Under the pieces are notes generated by a model. It saw nothing but the letters and a program-made list of their open reading frames with translations, made no database searches and had not been told where the DNA came from. Below are positions 7,799 to 16,828 of a DNA stretch of 64,000 bases, in pieces; positions within the stretch are counted from its first letter, which is position 1; every line of letters begins with the position of its first letter. Source of the DNA: CBDCCV01 sp965215025 (lineage in GTDB: Bacteria; Bacteroidota; Rhodothermia; Rhodothermales; Salinibacteraceae); contig CBDCCV010000001.1 of NCBI GenBank assembly GCA_965215025.1, positions 496,001 through 560,000 on the forward strand. Reading direction: 5' to 3'. A program made the position numbers and the translations under genes.

Positions 7799-9450
7799 TA
7801 CCGACCATCATCCCCGCCGCCTGCAGAGGTGGCCGGAACGGGTTCGGTGCGTTCCTTCGCATCATCTTCGTCGGAGGAGGCGGCCTCCTCGGGGCGGATC
7901 ATGAGCGCGGCGCAGAGGGCGCTCACGAGCGCCAGCGCTACGCTCACGCCCAGGACCCAGCGGAAGCCGGTGACGAACGAGGCCTGCACGGCGGCGCTGA
8001 GCGCTTGGCGCACCTCCGGCGCGGCGTCTTCCGGGATCGTGGCGGCGGCGAGGTCCTCGCGCGCCTGCCAGGTCACCTCCTTCGCCTCGGCGGGGGTGTC
8101 GAGCGCGCTGAGCCTGTCGCCGAGCGCATCCGAAAAAACGGCCAGGGCGACGACGCCCAAAACGGCAATCGCCAAGAGGCCGGCCACGCGCGAGGCGGCG
8201 TTGTTGATGCCCGAGGCCACGCCCACCTGATGGTCGTCCACGGCGTTCATCACCACCGTCGTCAAGGGCGCCACGCTGATGGTCATCCCCAGGCCCATCA
8301 CTACGAGGCCGGGGAGGAACGTCTGCCAGTACGCGCCGCCCACGCCGGGGAGCATCAGGAGCGCCAGGCCCGCCGCCGTAATCACGGGGCCGATGACGAG
8401 CGGCGTCCGCGCGCCGTAGCGGTCCACCAAGCCGCCAGCCCAGCGTGAGAGGAAGCCCATCAAGACGGTGAACGGCAGAAACGCCGCCCCCGCCGCCGTG
8501 GCCGAGTACCCCTGCACCTGGATCAGGTTGAACGGCAAGAAGAAGAGGACGCCGTTGAGCGCGAAGTAGAGAAAGAGCGTCATCAGGTTGGCGCCGCTGA
8601 ACGTCTTCGAGCGGAAGAGGCCCAGCGGCATCATCGGGTCGCGGTGCTTTTTCTCGGCCCAGACGAAGGCGGCCAGGAGCGCCGCGCCGCCTGCGAGGGC
8701 GATGAGCACGCGCGGCCGTCCCCACCCCGCCTCCGACGAGGCGATGAGGCCGTAGACCAAAGCGCCCAGGCCCGCCGTCACCAGCGCGGCGCCGCGGAGG
8801 TCGAGCGCGCCGGCGTCCTCGTCGCGGCTCTCAGGCACGCGCCACCACGTCACGGCCAGCGCCACGAGCGCGAACGGCACGACGACGAAAAACACCCACC
8901 GCCACGACACGGCGTCGATGAGCCACCCACCCAGGACGGGGCCGAACGCCGTCGTCAGCGCCGAGAACCCCGCCCACGTGCCGATGGCCTGCCCGCGCTC
9001 TTCTTTCGGGAACGTGGCTGAGATCAGCGCCAAGCTCGACGGCACCAACAGCGCCCCGCCGAGGCCCTGCACGCCGCGCGCCGCGATCAATCCCCAGACG
9101 CTCCCGGCCAGCCCGCACCACACGGAAGCCGCCGCAAAAATCGCCGTGCCGATCATGAAGACGCGCCGGCGCCCGTAGTGATCGCCCGCCGAGCCGCCTA
9201 CGAGGATGAGCGCGCCGAGGAAGAGCAGGTAGCCGTTGATGACCCACTGCATCTCGGTGGCCGAGGCGCCCAGGCCCTGCTGGATGGCCGGCAGCGCCAC
9301 GTTCACCACCGAGCCGACGATGAACGCGAGGCTCGATCCCAGGATGGCCGCCGCCAGCACCCACCGCTTCGCCGCGTCGGCGCAGCCGGCATCCGCGCCG
9401 CCGCCGTGGACGACGCCCTCGTCGCAAGGTGATCTCTGGCCGTCGATCAT
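7798..9450 (-). CDS. DHA2-family (14-TM) MFS drug/H+ antiporter
   Basis: 550 residues with the EmrB/QacA pattern: TM1 with FIVGSVVNVALPAIQQGLG, motif A GDHYGRRRVFMIG after TM2, and motif C-like GPVLGGWLIDAVSWRWVFFVVVPF in TM5. Fourteen hydrophobic helices can be counted, with a large loop of about 70 residues before the last helix. Expected role: proton-driven export of hydrophobic compounds across the inner membrane. The C-terminal GGGDDGR lies at the edge of the palindromic repeat at 7756-7798. Substrates are not predictable. Confidence 0.92.
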   Translation of the reverse strand: MIDGQRSPCDEGVVHGGGADAGCADAAKRWVLAAAILGSSLAFIVGSVVNVALPAIQQGLGASATEMQWVINGYLLFLGALILVGGSAGDHYGRRRVFMIGTAIFAAASVWCGLAGSVWGLIAARGVQGLGGALLVPSSLALISATFPKEERGQAIGTWAGFSALTTAFGPVLGGWLIDAVSWRWVFFVVVPFALVALAVTWWRVPESRDEDAGALDLRGAALVTAGLGALVYGLIASSEAGWGRPRVLIALAGGAALLAAFVWAEKKHRDPMMPLGLFRSKTFSGANLMTLFLYFALNGVLFFLPFNLIQVQGYSATAAGAAFLPFTVLMGFLSRWAGGLVDRYGARTPLVIGPVITAAGLALLMLPGVGGAYWQTFLPGLVVMGLGMTISVAPLTTVVMNAVDDHQVGVASGINNAASRVAGLLAIAVLGVVALAVFSDALGDRLSALDTPAEAKEVTWQAREDLAAATIPEDAAPEVRQALSAAVQASFVTGFRWVLGVSVALALVSALCAALMIRPEEAASSDEDDAKERTEPVPATSAGGGDDGR

Positions 9451-9552
9451 GGCCCCGGCCTCCTTTGTGTTGGGCTACGCCCGCCCCCACGTCTCCAACA
9501 GGCGCGGCAAGTCTTCCGGAAAGGGATCGAGCCTGTGCCGCCGCGCCACCGC

Positions 9553-9939
9553 CTAAAGTTGCGCGTCGAACGCGGCAAACGTCACGCCCTCGCCGAGGCC
9601 CTCTCTCCAGACGAGTGCCGAGGCGAGCTGCACAGCGTCGTAGCCGCGCAGGCCCTCGTCCCACACCAGCCGCTCGGCGCGGTCTACGACGGCGTCGCTC
9701 ACGTGCAGGCTAAAGAGGTCCGGCCAGTCGTTCCGAAACGAACCGAGCAAGGACCGGACATCTTCACGGCGAGCCGCGTCCGTCCGGACGGCCTTCGCAA
9801 ACGCAGCGGCCACTTCCACACGGCTAATAACCGTCGTCGCGGTGAGGTCCGCTTCCGCAACAACCTCTTTGGTTTCCGGCGTGCCTAACTCCACGAGATA
9901 CTGCTTAACCAGCGCACTCGAATCGAGGTAGAGATTCAT
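9553..9939 (-). CDS. PIN-domain toxin (VapC-like ribonuclease)
   Basis: 128 residues, the usual VapC length. The acidic PIN residues are visible: D6 in NLYLDSSALVK, Glu in VISRVEVAAA, Asp in RGYDAVQLASAL, and the last Asp in FAAFDAQL. The gene begins 8 bp after the stop of a Phd/YefM-type antitoxin gene, forming a normal antitoxin-first toxin-antitoxin operon. The predicted role is Mg2+-dependent RNA cleavage when the antitoxin is lost. Confidence 0.9.
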   Translation of the reverse strand: MNLYLDSSALVKQYLVELGTPETKEVVAEADLTATTVISRVEVAAAFAKAVRTDAARREDVRSLLGSFRNDWPDLFSLHVSDAVVDRAERLVWDEGLRGYDAVQLASALVWREGLGEGVTFAAFDAQL

Positions 9940-9947
9940 GAGCGGAG

Positions 9948-10235
9948 CTACCGGCGATCTTCAAGCAGCATATCCGACACCATCTTGTCGCCCTTCACCC
10001 TGATGGTAGGCTCGTGCGGGGAAAATTTCTTCCCGCTCCACGTGGCAAGCCCTGCCTCCTGCATCGCCTGCAATTTTTCCTTTAGCGTGCGCTCGTCTTT
10101 CTCCTGCGCCGGCACGATGCGGCCGATGGGCGCTCCACGCTCGGTGATGGTGATCGTCTCGCCGGCCTTGACCTTGCGCAGGTAGGCGCTCAGGTGGTCT
10201 TTCAGCTCGCGGATGCTGGCGGTCGTCTGCTTCAT
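9948..10235 (-). CDS. Phd/YefM-family antitoxin
   Basis: 95 residues from the ATG at 10235; a TTG 18 bp upstream is possible. The N-terminal half (SIRELKDHLSAYLRKVKAGETI, then TERGAPIGRIVP) is the typical Phd/YefM DNA-binding fold. The basic C-terminal tail is the expected toxin-neutralising segment. It precedes the PIN toxin with an 8-bp gap and probably autorepresses the pair. Confidence 0.9.
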   Translation of the reverse strand: MKQTTASIRELKDHLSAYLRKVKAGETITITERGAPIGRIVPAQEKDERTLKEKLQAMQEAGLATWSGKKFSPHEPTIRVKGDKMVSDMLLEDRR

Positions 10236-10314
10236 GGCTTCGCTCGTGCTCAAGATGGCGTCGGCGCGGGGCGGTTGGCGGGCTTCGGTCCCGGTCGGTC
10301 ATGCAAGCAGAAGG

Positions 10315-10785
10315 CTACCGCACCGCCGTTTCCGTCCGCCGCGCGGGGTCCCGCCGGGGCGTCGTTTCATTCACCGAGCGACCGAAGAGCGCGTAGTCAA
10401 CCGAGAAGCGACCGGGGCCGGCCAAGAGAAAAAGCACGGCCGCGGCGAGGTAGACGAGCGGCAGCTCGAACGTCGAATCACCCTGAACGAAGGCGTCGCC
10501 GTTGGGGAAGTGCACCAGCGCCAGGGCGCCGATCATCGTGCACAGGATGCCGAGCGCGGCCAGCGGCGTGAGCAGTCCTACGATGAGCAGGAGGCCGCCG
10601 CCGAACTCCGAGAGCGCGGCCAGCGCCTGCAAGAAGCCCGGTACCGGCGCATCGCCCATCCAGCTGAAGGGGCTTTGGATCTTACCCCAGCCGTGGAGCA
10701 CGAACGCCGCGCCCATGACCAGGCGCAAAATTAAAAGACCAGCGGAGGCCGTTCCGGTAGCGGGGAAATACAGGAAGCGTCGCAT
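10315..10785 (-). CDS. DoxX-family membrane protein
   Basis: 156 residues from the ATG at 10785. Four hydrophobic helices with LRLVMGAAFVLHGWGKIQSP and GLLLIVGLLTPLAALG match the DoxX/MhqP family of small inner-membrane proteins linked to thiol and oxidative stress. The C-terminal tail is polar and Arg-rich. It sits among redox genes. The biochemical activity of the family is not well defined. Confidence 0.88.
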   Translation of the reverse strand: MRRFLYFPATGTASAGLLILRLVMGAAFVLHGWGKIQSPFSWMGDAPVPGFLQALAALSEFGGGLLLIVGLLTPLAALGILCTMIGALALVHFPNGDAFVQGDSTFELPLVYLAAAVLFLLAGPGRFSVDYALFGRSVNETTPRRDPARRTETAVR

Positions 10786-10884
10786 AGCCGAGGGGAAAAG
10801 GTGAAAGGGTGATGAAGACGCTACGGTAACCGCGCTCCCACACACAAAGTTCGCGTGAGGAAGAACAGGCGTGCTAAGCTCCCC

Positions 10885-12522
10885 TCACGTGCCGAGGTGC
10901 TGATGCACGAACTTGACGGCGATGGAGCCTTCGCCCACGGCCGAGGCCACGCGCTTGACGGACCCCGCGCGCACGTCGCCTGCCGCGAAGATGCCGGGCA
11001 CGCTCGTCTCCAAGAGCAGCGGATCGCGCGGCATCCCGGCCCATTCGTCCTGGCGCTTGAGCGCATTCCCGGTGACGACGAAGCCGTTCTCATCGAGCGC
11101 GAGCGCGCCATTGAGCCAGTCCGTGCGCGGCTCCGCCCCGATGAAGACGAAGAGGCCGGAGGTTTCCACGACCCGTTCCTCGCCCGTCCGGTTGTTCTCG
11201 ACCGCGACCTCTTCCAGGCGATCTTCGCCGCAGAGCCGACGGACCTCAGTGTGCGTCATCAGTTCGATGTTTTCGATGCCCTCGACGCGGCGCGCGAGGT
11301 AGCGCGACATGCTTTTCGAGAGATCATCGCCGCGGATGAGGAGGAGCACGCGGCGCGCGCGGCGGGCCAGGAACACGGCGGCCTGCCCCGCCGAGTTGCC
11401 CCCGCCCACGACGACGGCCGTGCTGTCCCGGCACGCCTGCGCCTCGGTCTCGGTGGCGCCGTAGTAGACGCCCGCGCCCTCGAGATCTTTCAGCCGCTCC
11501 AGCTCGAGCTTGCGGTAGCGCGCCCCCGTGGCGATGAGGATGCTGCGCCCGGAGACGGCCTCGCCATCGGAGCGCTCGACGACGAAGGCGCCGCCGCCAG
11601 TGCGGAGCGCCACGGCCTCGGAGGGCACGACGAGGCGCGCGCCGAACTTGCGCGCCTGCGCAGCCCCTCGGTTCGTCAGGTCGGCGCCCGAGAGGCCCGA
11701 GGGGAAGCCGAAGAAGTTCTCGATCCGCGAAGAGCTGCCGGCCTGCCCGCCCGTGGCCGTGGCTTCGAGCGTGATCGTCTTCAGCCCCTCGGAGGCGCCG
11801 TAGACGGAGGCGGCTAACCCCGCCGGCCCCGCGCCCACGACGATGAGGTCGTAGACCTCGCCCTTGGCCACCTCCGTGCTCAGGCCGACGCGCCGGGCGA
11901 GGTCGGTCACGCTTGGGTTTTTCAGCACCTCCTCGCCCTGCCAGATCACCACCGGCGTCGCGTCGGGCGGCACGCCGAAGGCTTGGAGGAGCGCGTCGGC
12001 GCCTTCGTCTTCTTCGAGGTCGAGCCAGGCGTGCGGGAGCTGGTTGCGCACGGCGAACTCGCGCAGGCGCAGCGTCCCTGCCGAGAAGCGCGAGCCGATG
12101 ATCTTAAGCGTCGAGGCCGCCTCTTCGAGAAGCTGCGCGCGCCGGGCGATGAAGGCGTTGAGGATGAGGTCGCCCAGTTCCGGCTCCTCGGCAACGACCG
12201 TTTTCAGGCGCTCCGGCGGCATCACGAGCACGGCCCCGCCCCCGCGCACCCGCGCCATCAGGTAGGCGGACTGGCCCGTCATCAGGCTCAGCTCGCCCAG
12301 GAACAGCCCCGGCCCATCCACGGCGATGATCTTTTCCTCGTCCTCGGAGCGGTCCACGATCTCGACGGCGCCGTCCAGGACGACGAAGAAGTCGTAGACG
12401 TCGCCCTCTTGGAAAAGCACGTCGCCGGGCTGCGTGGGCCGCACCTGGCCGTAGGGGCGGAGCCGGTCGATCTGCGCGTCGCTCAGTTCCGGGTGGGTGA
12501 TTCGGTTGCTCTGCTCCGCCAC
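10885..12522 (-). CDS. cNMP-binding, thioredoxin-fold, FAD-dependent oxidoreductase without CxxC
   Basis: 545 residues from GTG at 12522, chosen because GGAGGAG lies 3-9 bases upstream; an in-frame TTG at 12570 would overlap a repeat-rich spacer. Domains: cNMP-binding (about 15-130, TQPGDVLFQEGDVYDFFVVL), a thioredoxin/glutaredoxin-like region without redox cysteines (about 135-215), and a thioredoxin-reductase-like two-Rossmann module (GAGPAG 230-235; VVVGGGNSAGQAAVFL). Where thioredoxin reductase has CATC, this protein reads GATETEAQAC, so only one cysteine remains. It therefore probably does not reduce thioredoxin classically. It is paralogous to the genes at 16829 and 21509. Confidence 0.88.
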   Translation of the reverse strand: MAEQSNRITHPELSDAQIDRLRPYGQVRPTQPGDVLFQEGDVYDFFVVLDGAVEIVDRSEDEEKIIAVDGPGLFLGELSLMTGQSAYLMARVRGGGAVLVMPPERLKTVVAEEPELGDLILNAFIARRAQLLEEAASTLKIIGSRFSAGTLRLREFAVRNQLPHAWLDLEEDEGADALLQAFGVPPDATPVVIWQGEEVLKNPSVTDLARRVGLSTEVAKGEVYDLIVVGAGPAGLAASVYGASEGLKTITLEATATGGQAGSSSRIENFFGFPSGLSGADLTNRGAAQARKFGARLVVPSEAVALRTGGGAFVVERSDGEAVSGRSILIATGARYRKLELERLKDLEGAGVYYGATETEAQACRDSTAVVVGGGNSAGQAAVFLARRARRVLLLIRGDDLSKSMSRYLARRVEGIENIELMTHTEVRRLCGEDRLEEVAVENNRTGEERVVETSGLFVFIGAEPRTDWLNGALALDENGFVVTGNALKRQDEWAGMPRDPLLLETSVPGIFAAGDVRAGSVKRVASAVGEGSIAVKFVHQHLGT

Positions 12523-12570
12523 GGCCTCCTCCGTTGATCGTGCTGCCCCCTTATTTTGTCGGCGCGTCAA

Positions 12571-12622
12571 GGACGGCGCGGAAGCCCTTCGCCCCCCCCC
12601 CCGCCTGCGGGGGCGAACGACC
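12571..12622. repeat. Degenerate palindrome with an 11-C homopolymer run
   Basis: The spacer between the flavodoxin and cNMP-FAD genes contains a run of 11 C (12592-12602) followed by GCCTGCGGGGGCGAACGACC and CCTAC. It looks like a decayed member of the GTAGGGGC...GCCCCTAC repeat family. The C-run is also a possible slippage or assembly-error site. Confidence 0.45.
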
Positions 12623-13240
12623 CTACCCGCTCACCCCTTGGAACGCTTTCAGCACGTCCCCTTCCGGCACTTGGTTGCTCCGCGGCAAGAGGCCCCTGCC
12701 AGCCAGCGCCGCCGCCACGCGCGCCACGGACGCGCCGTGCTGCCGGCCGCCTTCCAGCGCTTCATCTTGGATCCCTACCGGCTCCATGCGCCGACCGCCC
12801 GTCCGCGCGTGGGGTCCCCAGCGCGAGCCGGTCGTCTCGCTCCCCGGCGATGACTTCGGGAAGGGCACGAGCACCATCCCGCACTCGGCCAGCGGGCCGA
12901 GCATGGCGAGCTGCGTCAGCTCGCTCCCGCTCCCGGCGTCGCCGTAGCCGCCCCCGGTCGTGAACGCCGCCCCGACTTTGCCGACGAGGTCGTCCGTGAG
13001 CCAGAGGTGGTACACCGCGTTGTCGATGAAGCGCTTCAAGCGCCAGTCGAGCATCCCCATGTGCACGGGCGAGCCGAGGACGAGCGCGTCGCAGGTGCGG
13101 GCATCTTCCTGCGTGGCCTCCTCCGCGCTTTTCATCGCAACATCAGTGTCAGGAACGGACCGCGCGCCCTCGGCCACCGCTTCGGCCAGCTTGCGTGTGT
13201 TCTCGAAAAGGCTGGTGTAGACGATGAGCACGTGTGCCAT
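12623..13240 (-). CDS. Flavodoxin-domain protein
   Basis: 205 residues from the ATG at 13240. The start MAHVLIVYTSLFENTRKLAEAVAEG is a flavodoxin FMN phosphate-binding loop (T/S-x-x-x-x-T), and the middle has LVLGSPVHMGMLDWRLKRFID and AAFTTGGGYGDAGSG, matching flavin-contact loops. The C-terminal ~50 residues are low-complexity and may be disturbed by adjacent repeat DNA. Likely a soluble electron carrier or NAD(P)H:quinone-type reductase, consistent with neighbouring redox genes. Confidence 0.87.
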   Translation of the reverse strand: MAHVLIVYTSLFENTRKLAEAVAEGARSVPDTDVAMKSAEEATQEDARTCDALVLGSPVHMGMLDWRLKRFIDNAVYHLWLTDDLVGKVGAAFTTGGGYGDAGSGSELTQLAMLGPLAECGMVLVPFPKSSPGSETTGSRWGPHARTGGRRMEPVGIQDEALEGGRQHGASVARVAAALAGRGLLPRSNQVPEGDVLKAFQGVSG

Positions 13241-13303
13241 TGGGAAGAGGGGTGTTTGCTTAGCGGAGGGTGATGTGCGGTGGGCCGCGTCCTGCATCTA
13301 TCG

Positions 13304-13933
13304 CTAATCCGCCTTCCGCAGGATGGTCATGTCGTTCTCGGTCATCTCCTCGGCGTCGTGGATCGAGGAGCGGTAGCGCTCCATCATCCACAGCTCGGGG
13401 ATGATCTCGGCGATCAGCTCGCCGTCGTCGAAGAGGCGCACGACCGAGCTTTCGCTCACGACCACGGCCACGGCGTCGGTGTTGCGGCTCATCGAGGCGG
13501 CAGCCATGTGGCGGCTCCCGAGGCCGAGCGGCATCTCGATGCCCTTCGAGTCGGCGTCGAGGTAGCGTGCGGCGGAGCGCACCACGCCGCCGTTGGTGAC
13601 CACGAAGGCGCCGTCGAGCTGCGCCAGCTCTTTGATCGTCTCGCGCATGTCGGGCGCCTCGATGCGCTTGACGTCGTCGGCGTGGCCCTGCAAGGGGTCG
13701 AGGACGAGCGGGCGCGAGCGCTTCAGGACGGCGTCGGCGTCGCCCACGGTGAAGAGCGTGCCGATCTTGCGGCCCTCGCGACCTTCGCGCGCGATCTCGG
13801 TGGCTAAGGTGACGGTTTCTTCGAGCGTGCGGCTGTTCACGCCACGCGCCTCGGAGCAGATGGTCTTGAGCCAGGGCGAGTCCTCGGCGCGGGCGCGGAA
13901 GTTGGCCGGGCGCGGTCTTGAGGCGGCTTCCAT
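13304..13933 (-). CDS. Diadenylate-cyclase (DisA_N/DAC) domain protein
   Basis: 209 residues. The core has GTLFTVGD, DGA at 107-109 (LDGAFVVTNGGVV), PLGLGSRHMAAA at 135-146 and TDAVAVVVSESSVVRLFDDG, which is the DAC fold that makes c-di-AMP from two ATP. The usual RHR motif reads RHM here. No membrane segment is present, so it differs from CdaA. It lies downstream of, and on the same strand as, a KefB-type K+/H+ antiporter. Because c-di-AMP is known to control potassium transport, a functional link is reasonable. Activity with the altered motif is uncertain. Confidence 0.88.
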   Translation of the reverse strand: MEAASRPRPANFRARAEDSPWLKTICSEARGVNSRTLEETVTLATEIAREGREGRKIGTLFTVGDADAVLKRSRPLVLDPLQGHADDVKRIEAPDMRETIKELAQLDGAFVVTNGGVVRSAARYLDADSKGIEMPLGLGSRHMAAASMSRNTDAVAVVVSESSVVRLFDDGELIAEIIPELWMMERYRSSIHDAEEMTENDMTILRKAD

Positions 13934-14006
13934 CGGGCGAAGTGGTTGGTGGTGGCGGGAGGCGTCTCGGTAGAACGAAGAAGCGGCGCGGTTGCTCCGG
14001 CGGGAA

Positions 14007-14083
14007 TGACGATAGACGATGGACGGCCGACGACGTGCTCTGGGAGAGGAGAATGTGGTCAGTCATCGGTCGTCGGTCGTCCC
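14007..14083. repeat. Imperfect inverted repeat (GACGACGGACGA family)
   Basis: Arms at 14008-14034 and 14062-14081 (GTCATCGGTCGTCGGTCGTC) are imperfect reverse complements. The right arm lies inside the end of the antiporter gene and encodes its last residues (RPTTDD and stop). Confidence 0.75.
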
Positions 14084-16491
14084 GCCGCCTCGCGCGCGGC
14101 GGGTTCGAGCATCACCTCGTCGGCGTAGCACCAGCCCCAGCGCTCGCCTGGCTCGACGGAGCGGACGATGGGGTGCTCGGTGGCGCCGGCGTGCTTCGAG
14201 GCGTGCTTGTTCTTGGACGAGTCGCAGCAGCCCACGTGCCCGCATGTCATGCAGATGCGCAGGTGCACCCACTCGTCGCCCATCCGGAGGCACTCCTCAC
14301 AGCCCGGCGCGCTCGGGTGCACGGCGCGGATCTGGCCGGTGTGCGTGCAGGGCGTGTCGTCCTTGTCGATGGGAAGCTCGATAGTCTCGTCCATGTCGAT
14401 CTCGCTCTGATGGAGTTGGGGGCGGTCCTGCGGCGCGGCGGCGGCGCCGTTGCTCTCCAAGCCGTCGCCCCCATCGGCGCTGACGGGCGGGCGGAAGAGC
14501 GGCGCGGCGCGGGCGAAGTCGTCGGCCGTGCCAGCCATGACGAGTTCGTCGCCGGCCTCGAGCACGAAGCCGGCCGCGGGGTCATGAGTGACCTCGTCCG
14601 CGCGGCGCACGGAGCGGACGGTGAGGGCGTAGGCGCGGCGCAGGTCCAGCTCGCGCAGGGATTGGCCGATGGCGGGGACGCCCTCGCGCAGCGTCACCGT
14701 GCGCGTGTCGAAGGCGGGCGTGGCGATCTTGAGCGCTTCGTGGTCGCGCTGGCGCGCGCGCAGGAGCGCGTAGTCGCCCATGCGCAGCTCGGCCTCGAAG
14801 GCTTCGATGCGCCGGGGCGGGACCTGGTAGGCGTGCAGGACGTCGTCGAAGATGCCGAGCACGCGCTCCAGCTCCTCGGCCACGACGCGGTCGGCGCCGG
14901 CGTGGCGCACGGCGGAGACGTCGGCGAGGTAGCGCGTGGCGACGACGACGCGCATGGTCGGGTTCGTCACGCGCGCCACGGCGGCGATGCGCTCGGCCAT
15001 GCCCGGCTCGTCATCGGCGATGACGAGGACCTTGGCGCGCTCGGCGCCCACGTGGAAGAGCGTGCGCTGGCGGGCGGCGTCGGCGCGCAGGACGGGCAGC
15101 CCCTCGCGCTCGGCCTCGTTGGCGCCCGTGGGGCTGAGCGTGGTGATGACGTACGGCACGCCCGAGGCCGCCAGGATGGGCACGAGGCGCCGCGCCGTCT
15201 GCCCGTAGCCGGCCACGATGACGTGGTTTTCGAGGTGGGCGTACTCCTCGGAGAGGACGTCGGCGGCGTCGAGCGCGGCGGCGTTCTGCGTCTCCTGCCG
15301 CCTCTCGATCCACCGGCCCAGGCGCGTGCCCAGCTGCGCCAGCACGGGCGTCAAGACCATCAAGACCACGGTGGCGGCAATGAACGTCTGCGCCCCGGCC
15401 AGGCCCAGGCCCGCCGGCGTGAGGCCCACTTCGCGGCCCGCCCTTTCTAAGACGAACGAGAACTCGCCCACCTGTGCGAGCATGAGCGAGGCGGCCGCCA
15501 CCACCGGCACGGGCATCCCCAGGGCCGCCGCGCTCACGCCCGTGGTGACGATCTTTATCAGAAGGACCGCCGCGATGACGCCCAAAACGAGCGGCAGGTT
15601 CATCACCAGAAAGCGCACGTCCAGGAGCATCCCCACCGAGACGAAGAACGTGGCCGAGAAGAGGATCTGCAGCGGCAGGATCTCGCCGAGGGCGTGCTCG
15701 GAGAACCGGCTCTCGCTCACGACGAGGCCGGCCAGAAACGCGCCCAAGGACACGCTCACGCCCGCCAGGCTCGTCAGCCACGCCGTCCCGAAGCAGATGG
15801 CGGCGATGGTGAGAAGAAAAATCTCCGGCGAGCACGTGCGCGCCACGGCCTCCAAAACGAGGGGCATGAGCTTGCGCGCCACGACCAAGACGACGGCGAT
15901 GAGCGCCACAGCCGTCCCCAGCGCCACAGTGATCTCGAGCGCCGAGCCGCCCGTCCCGCCGAGCATCGGCACGAGGAGCACCATGACGATGATCGCTACG
16001 TCCTGGAAGATGAGGAAGGAGAGGCTGATCTGCCCGGCCGGCGCGCCCGTCTCGCCGCGGCTGGACAAGAGCTTCAAGACGATGGCCGTCGAAGAGAGCG
16101 CCACGAGGAAGCCCGTGAAGACGCCCACCGGCCACGCGATCCCGAAGAGCAGGAGCAGGCCCGTCACCGCCCCCGTGGTGAGCAAAACCTGCAAGCCGCC
16201 GCCCACGAGGATCATCCGCTGGAGCTTGGCGAGCTTGTCCAGGCTGAACTCGATGCCAATGGTGAAAAGCAGCAGCATCACGCCGATCTCCGCCGCCGCG
16301 TCAATAAGCTCGCGGTTGGTGACGAGGCCCAGGCTGTTCGGCCCGATGAGCACGCCGGCCAGGAGAAAGCCCACAATCGGCACCACGCCGAAGCGGTTGC
16401 ACACGTACGCCACCACCGCGCCGGCGATGACGAGCGTGGCGACTTCGACCAAAAACGGCGGCGCGGCGCCGGCGGCAAGGAGGTAGTGCAT
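14059..16491 (-). CDS. KefB-type K+/H+ antiporter with TrkA domains and C-terminal UBP zinc finger
   Basis: 810 residues. About 12 membrane helices form a CPA2 exchanger (VGFLLAGVLIGPNSLGL, GVMLLLFTIGIEF, SSTAIVLKLL, FLIFQDVAIIVM). A TrkA-N Rossmann domain follows (VIVAGYGQTARRLVPIL), then a TrkA-C domain near 600-680. The C-terminus adds a UBP-type zinc finger at about 715-790, with C715, C731/C734, C747/C750, C755/C756 and H763/H767 as likely zinc ligands. The usual family length is 600-680, so the finger is a true extension. The final RPTTDD is encoded by repeat DNA. Expected role: regulated K+ efflux and pH control. The partner bound by the finger is unknown. Confidence 0.93.
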   Translation of the reverse strand: MHYLLAAGAAPPFLVEVATLVIAGAVVAYVCNRFGVVPIVGFLLAGVLIGPNSLGLVTNRELIDAAAEIGVMLLLFTIGIEFSLDKLAKLQRMILVGGGLQVLLTTGAVTGLLLLFGIAWPVGVFTGFLVALSSTAIVLKLLSSRGETGAPAGQISLSFLIFQDVAIIVMVLLVPMLGGTGGSALEITVALGTAVALIAVVLVVARKLMPLVLEAVARTCSPEIFLLTIAAICFGTAWLTSLAGVSVSLGAFLAGLVVSESRFSEHALGEILPLQILFSATFFVSVGMLLDVRFLVMNLPLVLGVIAAVLLIKIVTTGVSAAALGMPVPVVAAASLMLAQVGEFSFVLERAGREVGLTPAGLGLAGAQTFIAATVVLMVLTPVLAQLGTRLGRWIERRQETQNAAALDAADVLSEEYAHLENHVIVAGYGQTARRLVPILAASGVPYVITTLSPTGANEAEREGLPVLRADAARQRTLFHVGAERAKVLVIADDEPGMAERIAAVARVTNPTMRVVVATRYLADVSAVRHAGADRVVAEELERVLGIFDDVLHAYQVPPRRIEAFEAELRMGDYALLRARQRDHEALKIATPAFDTRTVTLREGVPAIGQSLRELDLRRAYALTVRSVRRADEVTHDPAAGFVLEAGDELVMAGTADDFARAAPLFRPPVSADGGDGLESNGAAAAPQDRPQLHQSEIDMDETIELPIDKDDTPCTHTGQIRAVHPSAPGCEECLRMGDEWVHLRICMTCGHVGCCDSSKNKHASKHAGATEHPIVRSVEPGERWGWCYADEVMLEPAAREAAGRPTTDD

Positions 16492-16550
16492 TCGTTTTCT
16501 CTTTGTTTTTTGCGGCGGCCGAGCGTCCGGCGCGGCGCGCAGCAGTGAGA

Positions 16551-16770
16551 ATTGACTTTTTAGTTTGGCAACGGGTCAGCCCATGCGTCCCTTCTCCCTC
16601 GATGGGACACGAGCGAAGCGACTGACGGAGTGAAACGGAGTAAAAGGACAGGATGAGGGTGAACAGGCAAGCGCGTTGCTATCCGGCTTCCCCCTCACCC
16701 CGGCCCTCTCCCTCCAGGGGAGAGGGCGTTCAAGAGCTGCCGTGTTGCTAAACAACTTGCTCTGTCAGTC
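16551..16770. repeat. Long palindromic intergenic element, copy 1
   Basis: This 337-bp gap (16492-16828) has no convincing gene. It contains ATTGACTTTTTAG, CCCTTCTCCCT, GGACAGGATGAGGGTGAAC, CCCCCTCACCCC, CCCTCTCCCTCCAGGGGAGA and GCTGCCGTG in the same order as the element at 43294-43520. The centre is self-complementary, so the element could fold into a long hairpin. It lacks a transposase and is MITE- or REP-like. Confidence 0.8.
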
Positions 16771-16828
16771 GCCTGGTTCATATCTGAAAGCCACCGTCGC
16801 GTCCCTACCGTAAGATTTACCGAGGGCA

